Positions 50,143 through 59,195 of a stretch of 64,000 nt of DNA are shown one piece after another. Position 1 is the stretch's first letter; each line of letters begins with the position of its first letter. The stretch comes from Streptomyces sp. IMTB 2501 (GTDB lineage: Bacteria; Actinomycetota; Actinomycetes; Streptomycetales; Streptomycetaceae). The notes under the pieces are model-generated. The model worked only from the letters and a program-made list of their open reading frames with translations. It did not search any database and had not been told where the DNA came from. The translations under genes and the position numbers were made by a program. Where the stretch lies: contig NZ_MQUS01000034.1 in assembly GCF_001953885.1 (NCBI RefSeq), positions 1-64,000 of the forward strand, given 5' to 3'.

Positions 50143-52602
50143 ATGGCCCGCCGCAGCACGAAGACCCCGCCGCCCGACGACTCGTACGAGGAGAAGATCC
50201 TCGACATCGACGTCGTGGACGAGATGCGTGGCTCCTACCTCGAGTACGCGTACTCGGTCATCTACTCGCGCGCCCTGCCGGACGCCCGCGACGGTCTCAA
50301 GCCGGTGCACCGCCGGATCGTGTACCAGATGAACGAGATGGGCGTGCGCCCCGACCGCGCCTATGTGAAGTGCGCGCGCGTCGTCGGCGAGGTCATGGGC
50401 AAGCTGCATCCGCACGGCGACGCGTCGATCTACGACGCCCTGGTGCGCATGGCCCAGCCCTTCTCCATGCGCGTGCCGCTGGTCGACGGCCACGGCAACT
50501 TCGGCTCGTTGGGCAACGACGACCCGCCGGCCGCCATGCGGTACACCGAGTGCCGGATGGCCGAGGCGACGAGCCTGATGACCGAGTCCATCGACGAGGA
50601 CACGGTCGACTTCACGCCCAACTACGACGGCCAGGAGCAGGAACCGGTGGCCCTGCCCGCCGCCTTCCCGAACCTGCTGGTGAACGGCTCCTCGGGCATC
50701 GCGGTCGGTATGGCGACGAACATGCCGCCGCACAACCTCGGCGAGGTGATCGCGGCCGCCCGCCATCTGATCCGGTATCCGAACGCCGACCTGGACGCGC
50801 TGATGAGGCACGTCCCGGGCCCGGACCTGCCCACCGGTGGCCGGATCGTCGGCCTGGACGGCGTCCGGGACGCCTACGCGACGGGCCGCGGCACCTTCAA
50901 GATCCGTGCCACGGTGTCGGTGGAGACGGTGACGGCCCGCCGCAAGGGCCTGGTCATCACCGAACTGCCCTTCACGGTCGGCCCCGAGAAGGTCATCGCG
51001 AAGATCAAGGATCTCGTCAACTCGAAGAAGGTCCAGGGCATCGCGGACGTCAAGGACCTCACCGACCGCGAGCACGGCCTGCGTCTGGTCATCGAGGTCA
51101 AGAACGGCTTCGTGCCGGAGGCGATCCTGGAGCAGCTGTACAAGCTGACCCCGCTGGAGGAGTCCTTCGGCATCAACAACGTGGCGCTGGTCGACGGCCA
51201 GCCGCTCACGCTGGGCCTGAAGGAGCTGCTGGAGGTCTACCTCGACCACCGCTTCGACGTCGTACGGCGGCGCAGCGAGTTCCGCCGCGGCAAGCGCCGC
51301 GACCGGCTGCATCTGGTCGAGGGTCTGCTGACCGCGCTGGTCGACATCGACGAGGTCATCCGGCTCATCCGGTCCAGCGAGAACTCCGCGCAGGCCAAGG
51401 AGCGCCTGATGGAGCGCTTCTCGCTGAGCGACGTGCAGACGCAGTACATCCTCGACACTCCGCTGCGCCGGCTCACCAAGTACGACCGCATCGAGCTGGA
51501 GGCGGAGAAGGACAAGCTCATCGCGGAGATCGAGGAGCTGACCCGGATCCTGGAGTCCGACGCGGAGCTGCGCAAGCTGGTCTCGGCCGAGCTGGCCGCC
51601 GTGGCGAAGAAGTTCGGCACCGAGCGGCGCACGGTCCTGCTGGAGTCCGCGGGCTCCCAGGTGGCCGCCGTTCCGCTCCAGGTCGCCGACGACCCGTGCC
51701 GGGTGCTGATGTCCTCGACCGGCCTGCTGGCCCGTACGGCGACCGTCGAGCCGTTCCCGCAGGAGGCGGATGCGAAGCGCGTCAAGCACGACGTGATCGT
51801 CTCGGCGGTCCCGGCGACCGCGCGGGGCGAGATCGGCGCGGTGACCTCGGCGGGCCGGCTGCTGCGGATCAACGTGGTCGACCTGCCGCAGCTGCCGGAG
51901 ACGGCGGCGGCCCCGAACCTCTCCGGGGGCGCCCCACTGGCGGAGTTCGTCTCCCTGGAGGACGACGAGACGGTGGTCTGCCTGATCACGCTGGACGAGT
52001 CGTCCCCGGGTCTCGCGCTCGGCACCGAGCAGGGTGTCGTCAAGCGCGTGGTGCCCGACTACCCGTCCAACAAGGAGGAGTTGGAGGTCATCACCCTCAA
52101 GGAGGGCGACCGGATCGTCGGCGCGGTGGAGCTGCGCACCGGCGACGAGGACCTGGTCTTCATCACCGACGACGCACAGCTGCTGCGGTTCCAGGCGTCC
52201 ATCGTGCGTCCGCAGGGCCGTCCGGCGGGCGGTATGGCGGGCATCAAGCTCACCGAGGGCGCCAAGGTGATCTCGTTCACGGCGGTCGACCCGGCCGCCG
52301 AGGCGGTGGTCTTCACGGTGGCGGGCTCGCGCGGCACGCTGGACGACTCGGTGCAGACGACGGCCAAGCTGACCCCGTTCGACCAGTATCCGCGAAAGGG
52401 CCGGGCCACCGGTGGTGTGCGCTGCCAGCGGTTCCTGAAGGGCGAGGACTGTCTGGCACTGGCCTGGGCGGGCCCGGTTCCGGCGCGCGCGGCACAGAAG
52501 AACGGCGCCCCGGCGGACCTGCCGGAGCTGGACCCGCGCCGGGACGGCTCGGGCGTCTCGCTGCCGAAGACGGTGTCGGTGGTCGCGGGGCCGGTGTTCT
52601 AG
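50143..52602 (+). CDS. parC: DNA topoisomerase IV subunit A (gyrase A-like)
   Basis: 819 aa from ATG 50143 (AAGGAG, 9 nt). RALPDARDGLKPVHRRI, quinolone-region HGDASIYDALVR, catalytic Tyr134 in AAMRYTECRM, and C-terminal beta-pinwheel repeats. No GyrA box (QRRGGKG-like) is present, so topoisomerase IV rather than gyrase is the better call; the gyrB/parE partner is outside the window. Its stop shares CTAG with the convergent GTPase gene. Confidence 0.92.
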   Translation: MARRSTKTPPPDDSYEEKILDIDVVDEMRGSYLEYAYSVIYSRALPDARDGLKPVHRRIVYQMNEMGVRPDRAYVKCARVVGEVMGKLHPHGDASIYDALVRMAQPFSMRVPLVDGHGNFGSLGNDDPPAAMRYTECRMAEATSLMTESIDEDTVDFTPNYDGQEQEPVALPAAFPNLLVNGSSGIAVGMATNMPPHNLGEVIAAARHLIRYPNADLDALMRHVPGPDLPTGGRIVGLDGVRDAYATGRGTFKIRATVSVETVTARRKGLVITELPFTVGPEKVIAKIKDLVNSKKVQGIADVKDLTDREHGLRLVIEVKNGFVPEAILEQLYKLTPLEESFGINNVALVDGQPLTLGLKELLEVYLDHRFDVVRRRSEFRRGKRRDRLHLVEGLLTALVDIDEVIRLIRSSENSAQAKERLMERFSLSDVQTQYILDTPLRRLTKYDRIELEAEKDKLIAEIEELTRILESDAELRKLVSAELAAVAKKFGTERRTVLLESAGSQVAAVPLQVADDPCRVLMSSTGLLARTATVEPFPQEADAKRVKHDVIVSAVPATARGEIGAVTSAGRLLRINVVDLPQLPETAAAPNLSGGAPLAEFVSLEDDETVVCLITLDESSPGLALGTEQGVVKRVVPDYPSNKEELEVITLKEGDRIVGAVELRTGDEDLVFITDDAQLLRFQASIVRPQGRPAGGMAGIKLTEGAKVISFTAVDPAAEAVVFTVAGSRGTLDDSVQTTAKLTPFDQYPRKGRATGGVRCQRFLKGEDCLALAWAGPVPARAAQKNGAPADLPELDPRRDGSGVSLPKTVSVVAGPVF

Positions 52603-53687
52603 GCGGGCAGGTCTTCCGGGTTCCGGGCGGGCGGATCTTCCAGATCCACCCCGTCCGGGGCCTGTACGTAGCGCAGGACGCCCCACATGCCGTGCTCGTC
52701 GGCGTGCGGGGCGTCGTTCTTGCACGCCTCCAGCTCCTTGCCGAGGGCGCCCGCGTCGATGCCGGAGCCGATCAGGACGAGCTGGGTGAGGCGGGCGTCG
52801 GCGGGCGGCCAGGGCTCGGGGTAGAAGCGCAGGAACCGGCCGACGGCGTGGACGGCGTACCGGTTGACGGTGTCGTGGGAGCCGAAGTCGACGTATCCCT
52901 TGATCCGGTACAGCCCCTCCGGACGGCTGTCGAGGAACCGCATCAGCCTGCGGGGTTCCATCGGCAGGTCGGCGGCGAAGGACAGGCTGTCGTAGCCGGT
53001 GTGCAGATGACCGGCGTGGTCGTGGCCGTCGTCGCCGTGCTCGTGCAGGTCGTCGAAGGACAGCTGCCCGATCCGCTGCTCGCTCGGCCGGCAGTCGAAG
53101 AGGAACTCCGGGTCGATGCGGCCGTAGGTGGCGGGGACGACGGCGGCACGGTCCGCGAGGGACCGCACCATACCGAGCACCCGGTCACCGTCCGTGGCCC
53201 GGTCGAGTTTGTTCACCACCACCAGGTCGGCGAGGGCGAGATGGCGGTCGATCTCGGGGTGCCGGGCCCGGGTGTCGTCGAACTCGGCGGCGTCCACGAC
53301 CTCGACGAGGCCGCCGTAGACGACCCTGGGATGCTCGCTGGCCAGCAGCATCCGCACGAGTTCCTGCGGTTCAGCGAGCCCGCTGGCCTCGATGACGATC
53401 ACGTCGATGCCGGTGTCCGGGCCGGCGAGCCGGTCCAGGTAGAGGTCGAGTTCGCTCGCGTCGACGGCACAGCAGAGGCAGCCGTTGCCGAGCGAGACCG
53501 TCGAGTCGCCGAGGGCGCCCGCGACGGCCATGGCGTCGATCTCGATGGCGCCGAAGTCGTTGACGATCGCCCCGATACGGCTGCCCCCGCTGCGGTGCAG
53601 GAGGTGGTTGAGGAGCGTGGTCTTCCCGGAGCCCAGAAATCCGGCGAGTACGACGACCGGGATCTGCGGACCGCTGCTGTTCCCCAA
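52599..53687 (-). CDS. CobW/COG0523-type G3E GTPase (metal chaperone)
   Basis: 362 aa from TTG 53687, preferred because AGAGAGG lies 7 nt upstream; ATG starts at 53768 and 53810 would add a Pro/Gly-rich extension. Walker A GFLGSGKTT at about 16-24, metal-site GCLCCAV (Cys70, Cys72, Cys73), NKLD base-recognition, a His/Asp-rich loop (LHEHGDDGHDHAGHLH) and a C-terminal CobW_C domain. The family loads Zn, Co or Ni into client enzymes. No zinc-repressor box was found, so the metal is undecided. Confidence 0.9.
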   Translation of the reverse strand: MGNSSGPQIPVVVLAGFLGSGKTTLLNHLLHRSGGSRIGAIVNDFGAIEIDAMAVAGALGDSTVSLGNGCLCCAVDASELDLYLDRLAGPDTGIDVIVIEASGLAEPQELVRMLLASEHPRVVYGGLVEVVDAAEFDDTRARHPEIDRHLALADLVVVNKLDRATDGDRVLGMVRSLADRAAVVPATYGRIDPEFLFDCRPSEQRIGQLSFDDLHEHGDDGHDHAGHLHTGYDSLSFAADLPMEPRRLMRFLDSRPEGLYRIKGYVDFGSHDTVNRYAVHAVGRFLRFYPEPWPPADARLTQLVLIGSGIDAGALGKELEACKNDAPHADEHGMWGVLRYVQAPDGVDLEDPPARNPEDLPA

Positions 53688-53704
53688 CGGGTGACCTCTC
53701 TCAT

Positions 53705-53795
53705 GTGGACCGGGTGGACCAGGTTGACCGGGTGGGCCGGGTAGGACCAGGTTGACCAGGTGGTCCATGTGGATCGGGTGGGCCACATGGACCGA
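53705..53795 (-). repeat. Degenerate 9-bp tandem repeat before the GTPase gene
   Basis: Ten units on the consensus GTGGACCGG (one unit is 10 bp) between the citrate-synthase stop and the GTPase start. In the GTPase frame it is open and would encode Pro-Gly-Pro triplets (PGPPGQPGPPGP), collagen-like. Confidence 0.75.
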
Positions 53796-53838
53796 CTGCC
53801 GGTCCAGCATAAGAGGGCCTTGCGTCAGCCCGCGCCGG

Positions 53839-55005
53839 TCACAGCGCGGCCGGTACCGGGACCGGCGGCTGGGGTCCCACATACCGCGCCACCGGCCGGA
53901 TGATCTTCGAGTCGGCCGCCTGTTCAAGGATGTTGGCGCTCCAGCCCACCACGCGTGCGGCGGCGAAGGTGGGGGTGAACATCTCGCGGGGCAGGCCGCA
54001 GAGTTCCATGACCACGCCGGCGTAGAACTCGACGTTGATGTGGAGTTCACGGCCGGGCTTCAGCTCGGCGAGGATCGCCTCGACCCGGCGCTCCACCTGC
54101 ACCGCCAGGTCCACGCGCGGACCGCCGAAGCCGAGGGCGATCTCCCGCAGCATCCGCGAACGGGGGTCCTCCGTGCGGTAGATGGCGTGTCCGAAGCCCA
54201 TGATCCGGTCACCGGCGAGCACCCGCTCCCGGATCCAGGGGTCGATCCGCTCCGGCGTGCCGATGGCGTCAAGGGTGTCCAGGGCCCGGCTGGGCGCGCC
54301 TCCGTGCAGCGGCCCCGACAGGGCGCCCACCGCTCCTGTCAGGCAGGCCGCCACATCGGCGCCGGTGGAGGCGATGACACGGGCGGTGAAGGTTGATGCA
54401 TTGAATCCATGGTCAATGGTTGAGATCAGGTATTGCTCGACCGCACGGGCCCGCCACGGATCGGGTTCCTCCCCGTTGAGCATGTACAGGTAGTTGGCCG
54501 CGTACGGGAGATCCTCGCGCGGCTCGACCGGGTCGAGGCCCTGCCCGAACCGGTACAGCGCGGTGAGCAACGTGGGCACGGCCGCGCAGACGGCCACGGT
54601 GTCGGCGCGCCGCCTGTCCGCGTCGATGTCGTACACCGGTCGCAGCTGTCGCGCCGACCCCAGCAGCGACAGCGCCGTACGCAGCCCGGACAGCGGGCCG
54701 GAGATGCGGCTCGCCGCGGCGATCGCGGGCAGCGCGGCACGGACCTCCTCGGGCAGCCGCCGCAACGCCGCGGTCTCGGCCAGGAAGGCGGCGCGCCGCT
54801 CGGCGTCCGGGAGCGTGCCGTGGACCAGGAGATGCCAGACGTCCTCGAACCCGCGGGTCCGCGCGAGTTCGACGGCCGAGTACTGGCGGTAGTGGTAGAA
54901 GCCCTCCCGCCCCCGGACGTCACCGATCTCGGTCTCGGTGACGACGACGCCGGCGAGTCCGCGCGGTGCGTCGATGAGCGGGGTTGCGGTCCTGTTGATG
55001 GCCAT
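53839..55005 (-). CDS. Citrate synthase-family protein with Glu at the catalytic Asp position
   Basis: 388 aa from ATG 55005 (AGGGAGGAG upstream). Citrate-synthase blocks: GDVRGREGFYHYRQYSAVEL, first catalytic His in SGPLHGGAPSRAL, second in MGFGHAIYR, then HINVEFYAGVVMEL. Classical enzymes have Asp in NVDFYSG; here it is Glu, checked at the DNA level (GAG). Either a variant (2-methyl)citrate synthase or one of altered activity. Divergent from the DNA-binding citrate-synthase gene. Confidence 0.88.
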   Translation of the reverse strand: MAINRTATPLIDAPRGLAGVVVTETEIGDVRGREGFYHYRQYSAVELARTRGFEDVWHLLVHGTLPDAERRAAFLAETAALRRLPEEVRAALPAIAAASRISGPLSGLRTALSLLGSARQLRPVYDIDADRRRADTVAVCAAVPTLLTALYRFGQGLDPVEPREDLPYAANYLYMLNGEEPDPWRARAVEQYLISTIDHGFNASTFTARVIASTGADVAACLTGAVGALSGPLHGGAPSRALDTLDAIGTPERIDPWIRERVLAGDRIMGFGHAIYRTEDPRSRMLREIALGFGGPRVDLAVQVERRVEAILAELKPGRELHINVEFYAGVVMELCGLPREMFTPTFAAARVVGWSANILEQAADSKIIRPVARYVGPQPPVPVPAAL

Positions 55006-55041
55006 GGTTCTCCTCCCTGGACTTGATCCGACTGTCCATGC

Positions 55042-55075
55042 TTGACTAATTCCCTGTCAATATTGATTCAATCAA
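55042..55075. promoter_or_regulatory. Divergent promoter/operator between the two citrate-synthase-type genes
   Basis: AT-rich block. TTGATT-C-AATCAA (55063-55075) is a perfect palindrome; TTGAC/GTCAA arms lie at 55042-55046 and 55056-55060. For the reverse-strand gene, TTGATT at 55075-55070 and GAATTA at 55052-55047 are 17 bp apart, a plausible -35/-10 pair. Confidence 0.5.
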
Positions 55076-55109
55076 CAGCTACCGATCAACCTATGCGAAG
55101 GCGGCTACG

Positions 55110-56378
55110 GTGACCCCCATGCGTGATCACGAACCCGCTCCCGGCCGTCCCGGACGAAGGCTGACCACCAAGGAGACCGCCGAACTGCTCGGTGTGAAGC
55201 CGGAGACGGTGTACGCGTACGTGAGCCGCGGCCTGCTCAGCAGCAGACGCGAGCCCGGCGGCCGCGCCAGCACCTTCGAGGCGAAGGAGGTCGAGGCCCT
55301 CGCCCGGCGCCACCGGCGCGAGGCGGCCGGAAGCCCCGGCTCAGGCGGGGACCTGTCCGTCCGGACCCGCATCACGCTGATCGAGCAGGACCGGTACTAC
55401 TTCCGGGGCGTGGACGCCGTCGAGCTGGCTCTCCGGCACTCCTACGAAGAGGTCGCGGAGTGGCTGTGGACGGCCCGGCTGACCCCGGGCGCCACCTTCG
55501 CCGCGCCCGGCCCCACCGTCGACGTCGCCCGCCGCGCGGTGAACGCCTTGTCCGAGCACGCCTCCCCCACCGACCGCCTGCGCGTGGCGGCGATCGCCGC
55601 GGCGGCCGAGGACCCGCTGCGCTTCGACCTGTCGGAGGACGCCGTGCTGAACACCGCGCGGATCCTCATCCCCACGCTCGTCGCCGCGCTGCCGCCGGCC
55701 CGGCATGCGCACAAGGACGACGGGCCGCTCGCCCACCGGCTCTGGGGCCGGCTGACCGGCCGCACCCCCGACGAGGCGTCCCTGCGTGTCCTGGACACCG
55801 CGCTCGCCCTGCTCGCCGACCACGACCTGGCCGCCTCCACGCTCGCGGTCCGCGTCGCCGCCTCGGCCCGCGCACACGCCTACGCGGCCGTCTCAGCCGG
55901 GCTCGGCGTCCTGGAGGGCCCGCTGCACGGCGCCGCGAGCGGGATGGCCCACCGCATGCTGCTCGACGTGCTCGACCAGGGCACCGCGGTCCCGGTGATC
56001 GCCGACGAGCTGCGCGCGGGCCGTCGCGTCCCCGGGCTCGGTCATCGGCTGTACGTCGGCGAGGATCCCCGCGCGAGCGTGCTGTTCGGCCTGCTGGAGC
56101 AGGTCCCGCGCGCGGAGTCGGCCTTGCTTGCCGCCCGGGACATCGTCGCCACGACCGCCCGGCACACCCCCCTGCACGCCAACGTCGACCTGGCCCTGGC
56201 GGTGTTCACCGCGTCCAGCGGCATGCCCGCCACGGCCGGCGAGACGATCTTCGCCGTCGCCCGGACGGCGGGCTGGATCGCGCACGCCCTGGAGGAGTAT
56301 GGCGAGCGCCCCCTGCGCATGCGCCCCGTCGGCCACTACGTCGGCGTACGCCCCCCGCAGCCGCTCCCGGCGGCCTGA
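55110..56378 (+). CDS. Citrate synthase-family protein with N-terminal helix-turn-helix
   Basis: 422 aa from GTG 55110 (GAAGG 8 nt upstream; ATG 55119 also possible). Residues about 17-62 form an excisionase/MerR-like DNA-binding domain (LTTKETAELLGVKPETVYAYVSRG, quoted as TAELLGVKPETVYAYVSRG, with the recognition helix at the end). The enzyme domain keeps all three catalytic positions: His in EGPLHGAAS, His in GLGHRLYV, Asp in HANVDLALAVF. It could be an autoregulated metabolic enzyme or a ligand-sensing repressor of the divergent gene. Divergent partner shares the operator at 55042-55075. Confidence 0.9.
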   Translation: MTPMRDHEPAPGRPGRRLTTKETAELLGVKPETVYAYVSRGLLSSRREPGGRASTFEAKEVEALARRHRREAAGSPGSGGDLSVRTRITLIEQDRYYFRGVDAVELALRHSYEEVAEWLWTARLTPGATFAAPGPTVDVARRAVNALSEHASPTDRLRVAAIAAAAEDPLRFDLSEDAVLNTARILIPTLVAALPPARHAHKDDGPLAHRLWGRLTGRTPDEASLRVLDTALALLADHDLAASTLAVRVAASARAHAYAAVSAGLGVLEGPLHGAASGMAHRMLLDVLDQGTAVPVIADELRAGRRVPGLGHRLYVGEDPRASVLFGLLEQVPRAESALLAARDIVATTARHTPLHANVDLALAVFTASSGMPATAGETIFAVARTAGWIAHALEEYGERPLRMRPVGHYVGVRPPQPLPAA

Positions 56379-56434
56379 CCCCGTTTTCCCCCGAACCCGG
56401 ACACAGCGGCGGCCGGAAGTCGCCCCGGAGAGAG

Positions 56435-56453
56435 TCAGGTTAGGCTCACCTCT
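56435..56453 (+). promoter_or_regulatory. Iron box (DmdR1/IdeR type) overlapping the start region
   Basis: TCAGGTTAGGCTCACCTCT matches 16 of 19 positions of the Streptomyces iron-box consensus as I remember it. It ends one base before GTG 56454, and its TTAGGCT doubles as a -10 element about 7 nt from that GTG, a leaderless arrangement. Confidence 0.8.
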
Positions 56454-57395
56454 GTGAGTAGGTGTGCGACCGTCTCCCGGAGCCTCGACGAGCCCGTTTC
56501 CGGTACGGCGGCCACGGCGACGACGTGGCTGCTGCTGGAACAGCCCGGTCCGTGGGGTGTGCAGGCGCTCACTTCGAGCCATCTGGACCCCGCACTGGGC
56601 CGGGCGCTGGAGGCGGCCGCCGAGGGAACGGGCGTACGCATCGCGCTCATCCGGCGCCCCGGGCGCCACGCCGACCCCGGCCGGCCCGCCCTCCGGCAGG
56701 TGTACGCCGCCCACACCGTGCCGGGCCGTGTGTGGCTGCGCAGCGCCACGACCCGCGATCCGCGGCAGTTGCTCGGCCTCGACTTCGCCGCCCTCGGAGC
56801 GGGCGACCACCGTTCCTTCGCCACCGTGCTCGGCGGGCGGCCGCATCGCGGCGACCCGCTCGCGCTCGTGTGCACCAACGGCAAGCGCGACCGCTGCTGC
56901 GCCCTCCTGGGCCGCCCCCTCGCCGCCGAACTGGCCGCCTCGGGTGTGCGCGGAGTCTGGGAGGTCACCCATCTGGGTGGACATCGCTTCGCGCCGACGG
57001 TGCTCGTCCTGCCCTACGGCTACGCCTACGGCCGCGCCGAGGCGCACACCATCAAGGAGGCGCTGCACGGCGCCCAGGAGGGGCACGTGGTGGTCGAGGG
57101 GTGCCGCGGCTGCTCGGCCTGGGAACGGCCCGGTCAGGCGGCCGAGCTGGCTGTCCGCACGGCCGCGGGCGAGTACCGGGCGGGGGTGCTGAGTGTCGTA
57201 GGGACCGAGGGCGCGGCCCCGCGCTGGGAGGTCACCGTCCAACATGCCGACGGACGCCGCTGGCGGGTGACCGTGGCGCAGGGCGCGTCGCTGCCGCCCC
57301 GCCCGGAGAGTTGCGGCGCGGCGGTGCTGGGCACGCCCGCGCGGATGGACGTGCTGGCCGTGCGCAAGCTGCGGCCGACGGCGCTGGCGAGCTGA
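56454..57395 (+). CDS. Sucrase/ferredoxin-like thioredoxin-fold [2Fe-2S] protein
   Basis: 313 aa from GTG 56454. The cluster motif is C140-TNGKRDR-C148 (with C149) and H173-x3-H177 in EVTHLGGHRFAP, the Cys2/His2 pattern of Apd1-type proteins in this family. Related proteins act in iron or redox handling, e.g. siderophore reduction. The iron box at its start supports repression by iron-loaded DmdR1. Monocistronic. Confidence 0.88.
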   Translation: MSRCATVSRSLDEPVSGTAATATTWLLLEQPGPWGVQALTSSHLDPALGRALEAAAEGTGVRIALIRRPGRHADPGRPALRQVYAAHTVPGRVWLRSATTRDPRQLLGLDFAALGAGDHRSFATVLGGRPHRGDPLALVCTNGKRDRCCALLGRPLAAELAASGVRGVWEVTHLGGHRFAPTVLVLPYGYAYGRAEAHTIKEALHGAQEGHVVVEGCRGCSAWERPGQAAELAVRTAAGEYRAGVLSVVGTEGAAPRWEVTVQHADGRRWRVTVAQGASLPPRPESCGAAVLGTPARMDVLAVRKLRPTALAS

Positions 57396-57405
57396 GCGAC
57401 CGCCT

Positions 57406-57424
57406 CCTTGAACGACGTTCAAGG
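57406..57424. promoter_or_regulatory. 19-bp palindrome upstream of the sensor kinase
   Basis: CCTTGAAC-GAC-GTTCAAGG, 8-bp perfect arms, about 85 bp before the kinase start and 10 bp after the previous stop. Operator or terminator stem. Confidence 0.5.
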
Positions 57425-57509
57425 ACGACCAACTTCCTCAAGAACTGGTCAAGAGATCCCCACCACACCCTCTGGGGCGCTTCGGGCCTTCCCACGTACC
57501 GTCGTGCGT

Positions 57510-59195
57510 ATGAGCCCCACTCCCCCCGCGCGCCGGTTGCGCCTCGGACTGCCCCGGCGGGTCTTCTCGCAGGTGCTGCTGATGCAGGTGGCGATCGCCG
57601 CGGGGGTCGCGGTGCTCGCGACCGGGCTGTTCCTCGCGCCGTTGAGCAAGCAGTTGGACCAGGAGGCGATGCGCAGGGCGCTGGCGATCGCGGAGACCAC
57701 GGCTCAGGACCCGCAGATCGCCGAGGGCGTGGTGACCACGGCGCCGACCAGCGACGGCCCGGTGCAGAAGGAGGCCGAGCGGATCAGGAAGGCCACGCAC
57801 GCCGAGTACATCGTGGTGCTGGACCGGCGCTGGATCCGCTGGTCGCACCCCACCCCGAGCGAGATCGGCCGCCCGGTCTCCACCGACCCCCACTATGCCC
57901 TCGCCGGCAAGGAGGTCATGGAGATCGACAACGGCACCCTGGGCCGCTCGGCCCGCGGCAAGGTGCCGTTGTACGACGCCCACCACCGCATCATCGGGGC
58001 GGTCTCGGTCGGTATCGCCTACGACAGCGTGCGGGCGCGGCTGATCGGCGCGATCCCGGGCCTGTTGGCATACGCCGGAGGCGCGCTCGCTGCGGGCGCG
58101 CTGGCCGCCTGGCTGATCTCCCGCCGGGTCCAGCGGCAGACCCGGGACCTGGCCTTCTCCGACATCTCGGCACTGCTCGCGGAGCGCGAGGCGATGCTGC
58201 ACGGCATCCGGGAGGGCGTGGTCGCGCTCGACCGGGGCGGCCGTTTCCGCCTGCTCAACGACGAGGCGCGACGGCTGCTGGGTATCGGTGACGAGGCCGT
58301 CGGTCAGACCCCGCACGAGGCGCTCGGCGCGGGCCGTACGACGGACGTGCTGGCCGGCCGGGTGACCGGCACCGATCTGCTCACCGTGCGCGGCCAGCGC
58401 GTACTGGTCGCCAACCGCATGCCCACCGGCGACGGCGGCGCCGTGGCCACCCTGCGCGACCGCACCGAGCTTGAGCGGCTCGGGCGCGAACTCGACTCCA
58501 CGCGCGGGCTGATCGACGCCCTGCGCGCCCAGGACCACGAGCACGCCAACCGCATGCACACCCTGCTCGGACTGCTGGAACTGGAGATGTACGACGACGC
58601 CGTGGAGTTCGTCGACGAGGTGGTCGGCGACCACCGGGTCACCGCCGAGCAGGTGACCGAGAAGATCCGGGACCCACTGCTGGCCGCGCTGCTGGTCGGC
58701 AAGGCGACCGTCGCGGCCGAGCGCGGGGTCGCGCTGTGGGTGTCGGAGCGCACCCGGCTGCCGGACCGGCTGATCGATCCGCGGGGTCTGGTCACGGTGG
58801 TGGGCAACCTCGTGGACAACGCCCTCGACGCGGTCGCCGGCACGCTCCACGCGCGCGTGGAGATCGAGTTGCGCACCGAGGGTCGTACGGTCGTGCTCAG
58901 AGTGTGCGACACGGGCCCCGGAATCCCTGCCGGCCAGCGGGAGTTGATCTTCACCGAGGGGTGGTCGACCAAACAGCCGCCCGCACACGGCAAGCGCGGC
59001 ATCGGGCTCTCGCTGGTGCGCCGGCTCGCCGAACGGCAAGGCGGGAGCGCGACGGTGGCCGCGGCGGACGGCGGTGGCGCCGCGTTCACCGTGGTCCTGC
59101 CGGAGGCACTGACCGAGCCGGGGCTGGACCCCGTGGCGGCCGAGGAGTCCCCGGAACCCGCCGCCGTCGCCGTCGCCGAGGAGGAGGCACGATGA
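57510..59195 (+). CDS. CitA/DcuS-family sensor histidine kinase
   Basis: 561 aa from ATG 57510. Two helices (about 20-42 and 182-205) flank a periplasmic PAS-like sensor (HAEYIVVLDRRWIRWSHPTP and DAHHRIIGAVSVGI), then a cytosolic PAS (GIREGVVALDRGGRFRLLN), the H-box QDHEHANRMHTLLGLLEL, NLVDNALDAV and GIGLSLVRRLAERQGG. This family senses C4-dicarboxylates or citrate. Coupled by ATGA to its regulator. Confidence 0.93.
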   Translation: MSPTPPARRLRLGLPRRVFSQVLLMQVAIAAGVAVLATGLFLAPLSKQLDQEAMRRALAIAETTAQDPQIAEGVVTTAPTSDGPVQKEAERIRKATHAEYIVVLDRRWIRWSHPTPSEIGRPVSTDPHYALAGKEVMEIDNGTLGRSARGKVPLYDAHHRIIGAVSVGIAYDSVRARLIGAIPGLLAYAGGALAAGALAAWLISRRVQRQTRDLAFSDISALLAEREAMLHGIREGVVALDRGGRFRLLNDEARRLLGIGDEAVGQTPHEALGAGRTTDVLAGRVTGTDLLTVRGQRVLVANRMPTGDGGAVATLRDRTELERLGRELDSTRGLIDALRAQDHEHANRMHTLLGLLELEMYDDAVEFVDEVVGDHRVTAEQVTEKIRDPLLAALLVGKATVAAERGVALWVSERTRLPDRLIDPRGLVTVVGNLVDNALDAVAGTLHARVEIELRTEGRTVVLRVCDTGPGIPAGQRELIFTEGWSTKQPPAHGKRGIGLSLVRRLAERQGGSATVAAADGGGAAFTVVLPEALTEPGLDPVAAEESPEPAAVAVAEEEAR

